Part shown: positions 1-6,620 of the stretch, piece by piece
Layout: each line of letters begins with the position of its first letter
Numbering within the stretch: the stretch's first letter is position 1
Origin: Prevotella sp.
Lineage (GTDB): Bacteria > Bacteroidota > Bacteroidia > Bacteroidales > Bacteroidaceae
NCBI GenBank assembly: GCA_024681875.1
Contig: JAILAA010000114.1
Span: 1 to 17,294, forward strand
Direction: 5' to 3'
DNA length: 17,294 nt
The notes under the pieces: generated by a model
The model's input: the letters and a program-made list of their open reading frames with translations, nothing else
The model's database searches: none
What the model was told of the DNA's origin: nothing
Made by a program: the position numbers and the translations under genes

Positions 1-111
1 AGCCCCGACGGGGCGACGGAATAGTCTGCCGCCCCGTCGGGGCTTGTCGGTGGTGGGTTTCCACATACAGGGGCGCTGCCCCTGCCTGTATTCCGTCGCC
101 CCGTCGGGGCT
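1..111. repeat. Nested GC-rich palindrome cluster (REP-like)
   Basis: Positions 1-23 and 89-111 are perfect inverted copies of each other. Inside lie three copies of a 13-bp hairpin of the form GCCCCGNCGGGGC (2-14, 31-43, 98-110). A further hairpin lies between the outer arms: CAGGGGC (68-74), loop GCT, GCCCCTG (78-84), flanked by ATACAGG (65-71) and CCTGTAT (85-91). The element may continue to the left of the window. It carries no convincing gene. It resembles dispersed palindromic intergenic elements, but that identity is inference; role unknown. Confidence 0.8.
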
Positions 112-162
112 GACAACTAACCTATATCGCGACGGATTCAGGTTTTTTCAACCGCACAGCAC

Positions 163-238
163 GATTTTTGTCCGACCGCTTCGGATTTTTGTCCGACCGC
201 TTCGGATTTTTGTCCGACCGCTTCGGATTTTTGTCCGA
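163..238. repeat. 21-bp tandem repeat, 3.6 copies, hairpin-forming
   Basis: A 21-bp unit repeats exactly at 163-183, 184-204 and 205-225, with a partial fourth copy at 226-238. Each unit contains TCCGA and TCGGA, so TCGGA-TTTTTG-TCCGA hairpins can form at 181-196, 202-217 and 223-238. The same arms can instead pair across CCGCT (for example 171-185), giving mutually exclusive folds. The region lies just beyond the 3' end of the LacI-family gene, so it may be transcribed from that gene. Because 21 bp is seven codons, an open frame crosses it, but it looks like a by-product of the repeat. Confidence 0.85.
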
Positions 239-279
239 AACCTTCTGACTCTTTTTCGGACGATTGATGGTGTTCTCTC

Positions 280-1302
280 CTATCCCGAATTTTTTGCAGA
301 TGTCTGGCGGATGACAAGCTGCTGAGGAACTATCTCGCGGTAGACACGCTGGTCGCCGCCGATGTGGCGCAGCAGCAGTTGGCAGGCACGCTGCCCCATG
401 AGCGCCGACTGGTCGACAATAGCTGACAGCTGCGGCGTGACGTAGCAGGCGTGCTCATCATCGGTGAATCCGATGAGCGCCACGTCCTTCGGAATAGCCA
501 GTCCCAGCTGCTTGATGGCCGTGAAGGCCGCAAAGGTGATGATGTCGTTGAAAGCCAGGATAGCATCGGGGCGGTTGTCGCTCTGCAGGAGCTGCAACGT
601 GTTCTTCAGGGCCAAGTCATAGTCGATGCGGTCACATACAACGATGTTTCTGTCAATAGGAATCCTGCTTTCGCGCAGCGCCTCTAAGTAGCCGTGTTTG
701 CGTCGCCGCACCATGTCGAGGTGCTGTGGTCCGCCGATGAAGGCGATGCGGCGCGAGCCCGTGTCGATGAGGTGCTGCGTGGCCTGCTGTGCTGCCTCGT
801 CGCCGTTTGCAGTGACGGTGCTGAACGTATCGGTGAGGCAGGTGCGGCCGAAGAAAACCAAAGGAATGCCCATGCGCTGAATCTCCTCAAAGTGCTCGTA
901 TGTGGTGGTGTCCTGCGCCAGGCAGGCGATGATGCCCTCTACGTGCAGCGAGTTGAAGTTGTCGACGATGCGAGCCTCAGCCTCTTTGCTCTCATGGCTA
1001 TTGGCACTGATGACGCTATAGCCTGCGCGGGTGGCCTCGGCCTCAATGCCGTCGAGCACGGAGGCGTAATAATGTGTGACAAGGTTGGGCACGACGACAC
1101 CGATGACTTTTGGTGCCTCTTTACGCAGGCTCTGGGCAAAGGGGTTAGGACGATAGTTCAGCTCCTTGGCCAGTGCCTGCACCCTCTGCTGCATCTCCTG
1201 CCCGATTTCAGGACTGCCGTGCAAGGCGCGGCTAACCGTGGCGATGCTTACGCCTAGTTGCTGGGCAATGTCTTTCAATGACGTTCTGCGCTGCTGTTTC
1301 AT
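280..1302 (-). CDS. LacI-family transcriptional regulator
   Basis: This 340-residue protein has the full LacI/GalR architecture. An N-terminal helix-turn-helix with hinge helix (about residues 6-60) carries the motif LKDIAQQLGVSIATVSRAL, followed by the LNYRPN hinge region. A periplasmic-binding-protein-like effector domain (about 60-335) includes IGVVVPNL, the DGIEAEA helix, FIGGP and the ALIGFTDDE segment. It should bind DNA as a dimer and respond to a sugar or related small molecule; the ligand cannot be read from sequence. I chose the ATG at 1302 because a good Bacteroidota promoter lies at 1329-1360; an in-frame ATG at 1359 would put the start on the -33 element and operator. The gene stands alone in its transcription unit, facing away from any visible target. 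The operator overlapping its own promoter suggests autoregulation. Family assignment is firm; regulon unknown. Confidence 0.95.
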   Translation of the reverse strand: MKQQRRTSLKDIAQQLGVSIATVSRALHGSPEIGQEMQQRVQALAKELNYRPNPFAQSLRKEAPKVIGVVVPNLVTHYYASVLDGIEAEATRAGYSVISANSHESKEAEARIVDNFNSLHVEGIIACLAQDTTTYEHFEEIQRMGIPLVFFGRTCLTDTFSTVTANGDEAAQQATQHLIDTGSRRIAFIGGPQHLDMVRRRKHGYLEALRESRIPIDRNIVVCDRIDYDLALKNTLQLLQSDNRPDAILAFNDIITFAAFTAIKQLGLAIPKDVALIGFTDDEHACYVTPQLSAIVDQSALMGQRACQLLLRHIGGDQRVYREIVPQQLVIRQTSAKNSG

Positions 1303-1328
1303 CTTTGCGTTCTCTGACAATTTGCCGA

Positions 1329-1360
1329 CAAAAGTACGCAAAAAAAACGAATTACGCAAA
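1329..1360 (-). promoter_or_regulatory. Bacteroidota-type promoter of the LacI-family gene
   Basis: Read on the minus strand, a TTTG -33 element (1357-1360) is followed after exactly 20 bp by TACTTTTG (1329-1336), a perfect match to the TAnnTTTG -7 consensus of Bacteroidota. The -7 element ends 26 bp before the ATG at 1302, leaving a short leader. It occupies the 74-bp gap between the regulator and the upstream DUF5686 gene, whose stop is at 1377. Confidence 0.75.
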
Positions 1361-1370
1361 CGTTTACGTA
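1353..1370. promoter_or_regulatory. Probable LacI-family operator
   Basis: TACGCAAACGTTTACGTA is an 18-bp inverted repeat with one mismatched pair and a central CG, the usual form of LacI/GalR-family operators. It covers the -33 element (1357-1360) of the regulator's own promoter, so binding would block RNA polymerase. A longer inverted repeat surrounds it: AAAAGTACG at 1330-1338 and CGTACTTTT at 1367-1375. That the adjacent regulator binds here is inference from position and form. Confidence 0.65.
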
Positions 1371-1376
1371 CTTTTT

Positions 1377-3932
1377 TTAGAACGTAGTGCGTATCATGAA
1401 GCGCACGCCCTGCTTGTTGGCTGATGAACGGTATTCGCCATCAAGGTAGTTCAGGCGTCGCACATACTCCACGTGCAGCAGTTTTAAAATGTTATGTATG
1501 CCGAAGGAAGCCTCAATATATGGTGTCTTTGAATTCATGACGTGCGAGCCTTCAGGAAAATCCATCAGGATGCTGTTGCCTGCGTTCTCGGTCAGGAAAG
1601 GATTGTTTTTGTCGGTCAACTGGCCCCAGAGACACTTCACCGACAGCCATTCTCTCCACTTCAGCTTTCGCAGCAGCGGTATGCGGTTGAACACCTTGCC
1701 GTTGAGGTCCCAGTCAATCATGAGCGAGGCGTAGCGGTCGTTGAGGAACTCCATGTTGTTGATGAGGTTGAAGGTCTGGTCCTCGAGGATGTAGCCCAGG
1801 TTGGCAACGGGCATGATAAGCAACGGGTAGGGCACGCGGTTCCACTGGGCACCGAACTTCAGGCGGGTGTCAATCTTTCCCCAGTTCATGGGCAGCCACG
1901 CGCGTTTGTAGAACTCACCCTCAGTGAAGTTGTAGTTGTACTGTCCACCCAGCACGCCGTTGAAGCCCATGGTGTGCTGCAGGCGGAACACGGGTGCCTC
2001 AAGGTTGAGGGGCCAGCGATGCTGCTTCGTGTTGATGAAGGTCTCACCGGGCGCGTAGCGGATGCCCACGGTGCCTTCGGTGTAGCGTATGTGGTTGAGG
2101 GGCGTCTCAGCGTTGAGCGGTTTCAGCTCGATGTTGCCTACGGGCGCCACACGCTCGGTCTTGGCCTCGGCGAACACCTTGAAGCCCCATTCCTGCTCGA
2201 AGTCGAAGTTGAAGGCCTGCCGGTTGTAGAGGAACATCTTGTCGATTTCAGTCACCTTGACCGAAGTAAACATGTTGTCCTTGTCGGTCTGGATGAACTT
2301 GTCGCTGGGCAGCGCCACGTCGCGCATGGACTGGAAGCTGATGGTCTGCCTGGGGAATTCTCGCGGCAGATAGCCCGGCCGGTTGAACGCCCAGATGGCC
2401 TCGGCGTCGTAGTAATTCTGGTGCGAGGCAATACCGCGTGCCACATATCCTTTCAGGAAGAGATGCGGATGTAGGTTGGCTGTTGTCTGTGCACTGGCTC
2501 GGAAACGGATGTCGTCGTAGAAGTTCTGCGACACAATGGTGTTCACAGGGCCTATGTCAATTTTGCTGGGGTGTTCTTTCGAACCCGTTTCGACGAAATT
2601 CTCTATGAGCGCTTTCAGTCCGAAGAGGATATACTTGAAGCCCTTCAGCTCCTCCATGTGCTTGATGAGCTGGTCGATGCTGCTTTCGCTCTTGGTCAGC
2701 TCCACCTGACGGTACTGATTCCAGAAGTCGTCGTCTTGCATCTCGGCATAGGCGTCTTTCAACACACTTTTCCTGCCGCGTAATAGCGAGTTGGGAATCT
2801 CTTCGAAGGAGAAGTCTGTGCGGCGTGTTGTCCTGATGACAATGAATTTCGAGAAGAACTTGGCTGCCATCAGCTCCACGAACATGTCGTCGACAGTGAG
2901 CACCCACTCGCCGTTCTCCAGCTGTGTGAACTCTTGAAGACATTTCATGTTCTCCACCCAGTTCACGTCGCTGGTCTTGGGAATTGTCAGCTCGCAGCGC
3001 TTCACCTGATAGCTGCTATCGGCTAGAATGTAGATTTGTCCCCTGAAGCCGAAGTCCTGCGGATTGTTCGGTATGAAGTCGAGCATGATGCACTTGTCGC
3101 TGCCCACATAGAGCGTGTCGCTGATGTAGAAACGGTAGAACTGTATGGCATCCTTGCCGATGGGGCTGGTGAAGGGATACTGGAAGAGACGCACGTTGTC
3201 CTCGTAGATGTCGATGTCAGTAAAAACGTCCTTGAGCACGCTATTCAGGATGTCGCCCGTCTGGAACAGGTCGTTGATGCCTGTGGAGTTTTGCCCCTTG
3301 ATAATGCTCTTCTCGGCGTGCGGATCCTTTCTGTATATTTTCTGTGCGACGGTTTCCTCGACGCTCATCGGCAGGATGAGCTTCTGGTTGTATTGGCACA
3401 CCTCAATCTGATTCAGCAGCCACTGGTGTTTGTGGAACATCCTGGAGTTGAGGTCGGGCTCAGTAAGGTCGTTCAGGGCCAGTGTGATTTTCTGATAATT
3501 ATTGTACTGGTAGAAATCGTGGTTTTTCAGCTCAGTCCGTTTCTTTGCAGCAATGACCTTCTTCATCAGCTCTACGGCAGGGTTGTCCTTCCTGCTGTAC
3601 TTCGACTTGCGCTTTGACTTCACGCTCACCTCGCTGAGCTGCTGTGTATCGGCTTTGAGCCTCACTACGATATGGTCGGGCGTCTGCCGGGTGATGTTGA
3701 TAACTTGCGGAATATAACCCACTGAGCTGACGGTAAGGCGCCAGCCTTGGTGGCGTTCAATGGTGAACTTGCCTTCTTCGTCGCTGGCCACGGCTACTTT
3801 GTTGCCGCGATAGATGGCACTGGCGTAAGGTACTGGAAGCCCGCTTTTATCGTCTATGATTTCTCCCGTTATCTGTGCCATAACCGTTTGCACCAAAAAC
3901 ACAAGCAGGAAGGCAATGATGGAACGTTTCAC
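1377..3932 (-). CDS. DUF5686 outer-membrane protein with carboxypeptidase-like regulatory domain
   Basis: This 851-residue protein begins with a signal peptide (about 1-19, cleaved near VMA-Q). A carboxypeptidase-regulatory-like beta-sandwich follows (about 20-95, with GEIIDDKSGLPVPYASA and SVGYIPQ), then a long region typical of DUF5686 from about residue 110 to the end. The last residue is Phe after a strand-like segment (RFMIRTTF), as in outer-membrane beta-barrels. The family is common in Bacteroidota and its function is not established; it resembles TonB-dependent receptors in its N-terminal domain but I see no plug domain. The start is GTG at 3932: an in-frame TAA lies five codons upstream and the signal peptide begins directly at MKRSIIAFLL, so no ATG alternative fits. 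It is transcribed divergently from the lipid gene cluster. Length and domain order are normal for the family. Confidence 0.88.
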   Translation of the reverse strand: MKRSIIAFLLVFLVQTVMAQITGEIIDDKSGLPVPYASAIYRGNKVAVASDEEGKFTIERHQGWRLTVSSVGYIPQVINITRQTPDHIVVRLKADTQQLSEVSVKSKRKSKYSRKDNPAVELMKKVIAAKKRTELKNHDFYQYNNYQKITLALNDLTEPDLNSRMFHKHQWLLNQIEVCQYNQKLILPMSVEETVAQKIYRKDPHAEKSIIKGQNSTGINDLFQTGDILNSVLKDVFTDIDIYEDNVRLFQYPFTSPIGKDAIQFYRFYISDTLYVGSDKCIMLDFIPNNPQDFGFRGQIYILADSSYQVKRCELTIPKTSDVNWVENMKCLQEFTQLENGEWVLTVDDMFVELMAAKFFSKFIVIRTTRRTDFSFEEIPNSLLRGRKSVLKDAYAEMQDDDFWNQYRQVELTKSESSIDQLIKHMEELKGFKYILFGLKALIENFVETGSKEHPSKIDIGPVNTIVSQNFYDDIRFRASAQTTANLHPHLFLKGYVARGIASHQNYYDAEAIWAFNRPGYLPREFPRQTISFQSMRDVALPSDKFIQTDKDNMFTSVKVTEIDKMFLYNRQAFNFDFEQEWGFKVFAEAKTERVAPVGNIELKPLNAETPLNHIRYTEGTVGIRYAPGETFINTKQHRWPLNLEAPVFRLQHTMGFNGVLGGQYNYNFTEGEFYKRAWLPMNWGKIDTRLKFGAQWNRVPYPLLIMPVANLGYILEDQTFNLINNMEFLNDRYASLMIDWDLNGKVFNRIPLLRKLKWREWLSVKCLWGQLTDKNNPFLTENAGNSILMDFPEGSHVMNSKTPYIEASFGIHNILKLLHVEYVRRLNYLDGEYRSSANKQGVRFMIRTTF

Positions 3933-3977
3933 TGTATGATCTGTTTATTCTTTTAACAAAAAAAATTGAAGTGAGTG

Positions 3978-3985
3978 CAAAGGTA
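3978..3985 (-). promoter_or_regulatory. -7 promoter element of the DUF5686 gene
   Basis: On the minus strand this reads TACCTTTG, a perfect TAnnTTTG match, 45 bp before the GTG start at 3932. The expected -33 position holds only an A/T-rich run (TTTT on the minus strand), so that element is weak. It shares the 166-bp AT-rich gap 3933-4098 with the divergent promoter at 4083. Confidence 0.55.
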
Positions 3986-4082
3986 ATGAATAGTTCTGAA
4001 ATAAAAAGCTCTGTATTGGAAACTTTTTGGCGCTTTTATGTTTTTTTTAAACAAATCTCAAGGACTTTTCGAAAAAAAAAGC

Positions 4083-4090
4083 TAATTTTG
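4083..4090 (+). promoter_or_regulatory. -7 promoter element of the lipid operon
   Basis: TAATTTTG matches the Bacteroidota TAnnTTTG -7 consensus exactly and sits only 8 bp before the ATG at 4099. With transcription starting a few bases beyond the element, the mRNA would have almost no 5' leader. No clear TTTG is seen at the -33 spacing. No purine-rich ribosome-binding site lies before the start codon. Confidence 0.6.
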
Positions 4091-4098
4091 CATTTTAT

Positions 4099-4575
4099 AT
4101 GGAGCGTCCACCAAAATTGCCCGTGATTGTCGGTACGGGATTTGGAGCCGGATTCTGGCCGTTAGGGCCGGGGACGGCGGGGGCAGTGGTAGCCACGGCT
4201 ATGTGGCTTTGTCTTCATGTCTGGTTGCAGGGATGGGGACTGGTAGCTGTCGTCGGTACACTTGTCGTCTTGTTTACTATGCTGGGCACATGGGCAACGG
4301 CCCGGCTGGAGCCTTTCTGGGGAGAAGATCCTCAGCGCGTGGTAGTGGATGAGATGGTAGGCGTATGGATACCGCTTCTGCTGGCTTCTGGCTGGCAGTC
4401 GGCGCTGGCAGCCTTGGTGTTGTTTCGCTTCTTTGACATTGTCAAACCGCTGGGCATCAGGTCGCTCGACCGGCGTCATGGTGCTTTTTGGGTGATGGCA
4501 GACGACATACTGGCAGGCGTCTATTCTGCACTTGTGTTAGGCATCATAATTCTGGTAACAGGATGGGAAGGCTGA
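4099..4575 (+). CDS. pgpA: PgpA-family lipid phosphatase (candidate PI-phosphate phosphatase)
   Basis: A 158-residue membrane protein with the PgpA signatures: GTGFGAGFWPLGPGTAG (residues 12-28), the acidic motif DPQRVVVDEMVG (77-88) with the conserved Asp84-Glu85, and the C-terminal MADDILAGVYSA. The family removes the terminal phosphate from phosphatidylglycerophosphate at the inner membrane. Here the neighbours (CDP-alcohol phosphatidyltransferase, GtrA-like and AUR1-like proteins) match the inositol-lipid cluster of Bacteroides thetaiotaomicron, where a phosphatase acts on phosphatidylinositol phosphate; that substrate is therefore my preferred inference. Ordinary PgpA function in phosphatidylglycerol synthesis remains possible. 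It is the first gene of the plus-strand run and its ATG lies 8 bp after a -7 element, suggesting a leaderless message. The few residues before the first motif leave no later start. The last 13 bp overlap the next gene. Confidence 0.88.
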   Translation: MERPPKLPVIVGTGFGAGFWPLGPGTAGAVVATAMWLCLHVWLQGWGLVAVVGTLVVLFTMLGTWATARLEPFWGEDPQRVVVDEMVGVWIPLLLASGWQSALAALVLFRFFDIVKPLGIRSLDRRHGAFWVMADDILAGVYSALVLGIIILVTGWEG

Positions 4576-5024
4576 GGCGCGAGGTGTGGACATTCTGCAA
4601 GGCACAGCTGTCGGCACAGGTAGCTACGCTGGTGGACTTCAGCGTGTCGTTCATTCTTGCAGCCGGAATGGGAGTCTGGTACGTGACCGCATCCTTCCTC
4701 GGAGCGCTGAGCGGCGGCATTGTCAACTGCGCCGTTAACTATCGCTGGGTGTTCCGTGCGGGAATGCTGAAGAAGCGATACGTGGTGCTGAAGTATTTCG
4801 TGGTGTGGACGGGCAGCATCCTGCTGAACACACTGGGTACGCATCTGCTGACAGAGTGGACGGGCCAATACTTCATCTTCCCGAAGATGGTAGTGGCTGT
4901 GTCAATAGCATTGTTGTGGAACTATCCTATGCAGCGTGTCTTCGTCTATCGAGACAACAGGATGAACGAGCGGCTTGGCCAGTTTAAGGAACATAGAAAA
5001 CAAACAGAGAAGAATGAACTATAG
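4563..5024 (+). CDS. GtrA-family small membrane protein
   Basis: A 153-residue protein with four predicted membrane segments and the GtrA pattern: a first pair of helices ending in the NYRWVF motif (about 58-63), then two more helices ending in WNYPMQRVFVYR. GtrA-like proteins are thought to help move lipid-linked sugars or other polar-headed lipids across the inner membrane. In this cluster it could assist movement or presentation of an inositol lipid, but that is inference from position. I chose the ATG at 4563, overlapping the phosphatase stop by 13 bp, because the upstream extension in this frame has no family resemblance. Its 3' end overlaps the next gene by 11 bp, indicating translational coupling. 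The charged tail after the last helix (about residues 128-153) is ordinary. Confidence 0.85.
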   Translation: MGRLRREVWTFCKAQLSAQVATLVDFSVSFILAAGMGVWYVTASFLGALSGGIVNCAVNYRWVFRAGMLKKRYVVLKYFVVWTGSILLNTLGTHLLTEWTGQYFIFPKMVVAVSIALLWNYPMQRVFVYRDNRMNERLGQFKEHRKQTEKNEL

Positions 5025-5673
5025 AGACTTCTTGCAGAAAATAATCTACAATATCATCAACCCTGTCATAAAGTTGATGATTAAATTGCATATCACTCCA
5101 AATGTCGTCACCGCCCTTGGATTCCTGGGTAACATTGCCGCCACAGCATTCTTTATCGTGGCTGCACGGCGGATGGCAGCGTCGTCCCAGGATGCTTTTT
5201 GCCTGATAGGGTGGGGTGGAGCCATTATCCTTTTTGCAGGACTCTTCGACATGATGGATGGCCGTCTGGCCAGAATGGGCGGTCTTTCTACCACTTTCGG
5301 TGCTCTTTGGGATTCCACGCTTGACCGCTACAGCGAGTTAGTGTCGCTTTTCGGCATTTGTCTGGTATTCCTGTTGTCCGGCGACAAGTGGTTCTGGATG
5401 GGTGTCGTCACCTTTGTTGCCATGGTCGGCTCTGTGATGGTGAGCTATGTGCGTGCCCGTGCCGAAGGCTTGGGCATAGAGTGTAAGGTGGGACTGATGC
5501 AACGCCCTGAGCGTGTCGTCGTCACGGCAGTGGCGGCCATTGTCAGCGGTTTCACACACAATCTGTGGTGGCTGGCTGGAGGTATGTTGCTGATCGCTGT
5601 CCTGGCCAACGTGACAGCTTTCTGGCGTATTGCCCATTGCTACAAGATTCTAAACGAGCGAGATGGCAAGTAA
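5014..5673 (+). CDS. CDP-alcohol phosphatidyltransferase, candidate phosphatidylinositol-phosphate synthase
   Basis: A 219-residue integral membrane enzyme carrying the complete CDP-alcohol phosphatidyltransferase signature: Asp79, Asp82-Gly83, Ala86-Arg87, Gly96, Asp100 and Asp104. It would move a phosphatidyl group from CDP-diacylglycerol onto an alcohol, with metal bound by the Asp residues. The later segment SYVRARAEGLG, six residues further QRPERVVV, closely resembles the SYIKARAE...ERPER region of mycobacterial phosphatidylinositol-phosphate synthase, which supports inositol-1-phosphate as acceptor. Gene order with a PgpA-type phosphatase and an AUR1-like enzyme agrees with this. Phosphatidylglycerophosphate synthase is the main alternative. 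The ATG at 5014 follows the purine-rich AGAGAAG, and ATGAACTATAG joins its start to the upstream stop. It overlaps the next gene by 11 bp. Confidence 0.85.
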   Translation: MNYRDFLQKIIYNIINPVIKLMIKLHITPNVVTALGFLGNIAATAFFIVAARRMAASSQDAFCLIGWGGAIILFAGLFDMMDGRLARMGGLSTTFGALWDSTLDRYSELVSLFGICLVFLLSGDKWFWMGVVTFVAMVGSVMVSYVRARAEGLGIECKVGLMQRPERVVVTAVAAIVSGFTHNLWWLAGGMLLIAVLANVTAFWRIAHCYKILNERDGK

Positions 5674-6616
5674 TATTAAGCTTTTCGACCTGTCTACGCT
5701 GACGCGCCGTGAGATAACCGTTGTCCTGACGGCGTCGCTGCTCTTTCTGGTGTTCCAGATTACGGTGGTGGGCATCCTGCCGACGCATTTCCTGATGGTG
5801 GCCCTGTTCCTACTGTTCTACTTTGCCCATCCCTTGAGTCGCAAGATGGCCATTGCCTTGCTGCCATTCATCGCTTTCGAGGTGTGCTATGACTGGATGC
5901 GCCTGTATCCCAACTACAGGGTGAACAGCGTTGACATCAAGCCTATCTATGAGGCCGAGCTGAGTCTTTTCGGCATCACTTCTGAAGGGACGACCATGAT
6001 TCCGGGCGAATACTTCATGCTCCATCACAATGGTGTGGCCGACTTCCTTTCGGGCTGCTTCTATCTGTGTTGGGTGCCGCTGCCCATTTTTTTCGCCATT
6101 GCTCTCTTTTTTATGGGAAAGAGCCGCCGTTGCGTGCACTTTACGCTCTGCTTCCTCTTTGTCAACTTAGTGGGCTTCGTCATCTACTACATTCATCCCG
6201 CTGCACCGCCCTGGTATGTGTTGGAGCATGGCTTTGAGCCGGATTTCTCTACGCCGGGCAACGTGGCAGGTCTCATCCGCTTCGACGAGATGGTAGGCAT
6301 CCCCGTATTCCAGAGTATCTACGTGGGCAACTCCAATGTCTTTGCTGCCGTTCCTTCGCTACATGCGGCCTATATGTTGATTACTACTATCTACGCTGCA
6401 CGTTACAAGGTAACGAGGGTCATCTTTGCCATCGTTACTGCAGGTATCTGGTGGACGGCCGTTTATTCCTGCCATCACTATATCATTGATGTCATCTTGG
6501 GCATTGCAACTGCCGTCGTGGGATTCCTGCTGTTTGAAAAGGTGCTGATGAGGACTAAGAAGATGCGCGCCCTGACGGACAGCTATGCGGCTTACATATT
6601 GTATAAAAGAGTGTGA
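5663..6616 (+). CDS. AUR1-like PAP2 protein, candidate inositol phosphorylceramide synthase
   Basis: A 317-residue protein with about six membrane helices and the motifs of the eukaryotic AUR1 branch of the PAP2 superfamily: VCYDWMRLYPNY (about 74-85), YYIHPAAPPWY, AAVPSLHAAY with His234, and CHHYIIDVILG with His272 and Asp276. These correspond to the catalytic His-His-Asp triad of Aur1, with nearly the same spacing (38 residues between the His residues here). Such enzymes transfer phosphoinositol from phosphatidylinositol to ceramide; in Bacteroides an AUR1-like protein is placed in inositol sphingolipid synthesis. The clustered synthase and phosphatase would supply the phosphatidylinositol. 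Substrate assignment is inference; a ceramide-directed enzyme with another head group is possible. Its start overlaps the upstream stop by 11 bp, and the next gene begins 4 bp after its stop. Confidence 0.85.
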   Translation: MASNIKLFDLSTLTRREITVVLTASLLFLVFQITVVGILPTHFLMVALFLLFYFAHPLSRKMAIALLPFIAFEVCYDWMRLYPNYRVNSVDIKPIYEAELSLFGITSEGTTMIPGEYFMLHHNGVADFLSGCFYLCWVPLPIFFAIALFFMGKSRRCVHFTLCFLFVNLVGFVIYYIHPAAPPWYVLEHGFEPDFSTPGNVAGLIRFDEMVGIPVFQSIYVGNSNVFAAVPSLHAAYMLITTIYAARYKVTRVIFAIVTAGIWWTAVYSCHHYIIDVILGIATAVVGFLLFEKVLMRTKKMRALTDSYAAYILYKRV

Positions 6617-6620
6617 AGGC

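Noticed and set aside
1..238. CRISPR array
   Set aside because: The 21-bp units are directly adjacent without spacers and the GC palindromes are not evenly spaced; no cas genes are present.
44..325. Open frame across the 21-bp repeat (RIFVRPL heptads)
   Set aside because: The heptad arises only because 21 bp is seven codons; there is no family resemblance, no promoter, and the frame runs into the end of the LacI-family gene on the other strand.
1542..2474. 310-codon open frame antisense to the DUF5686 gene
   Set aside because: Val/Leu/Glu-rich shadow translation with no domain; the opposite strand encodes a complete, normal-length protein.
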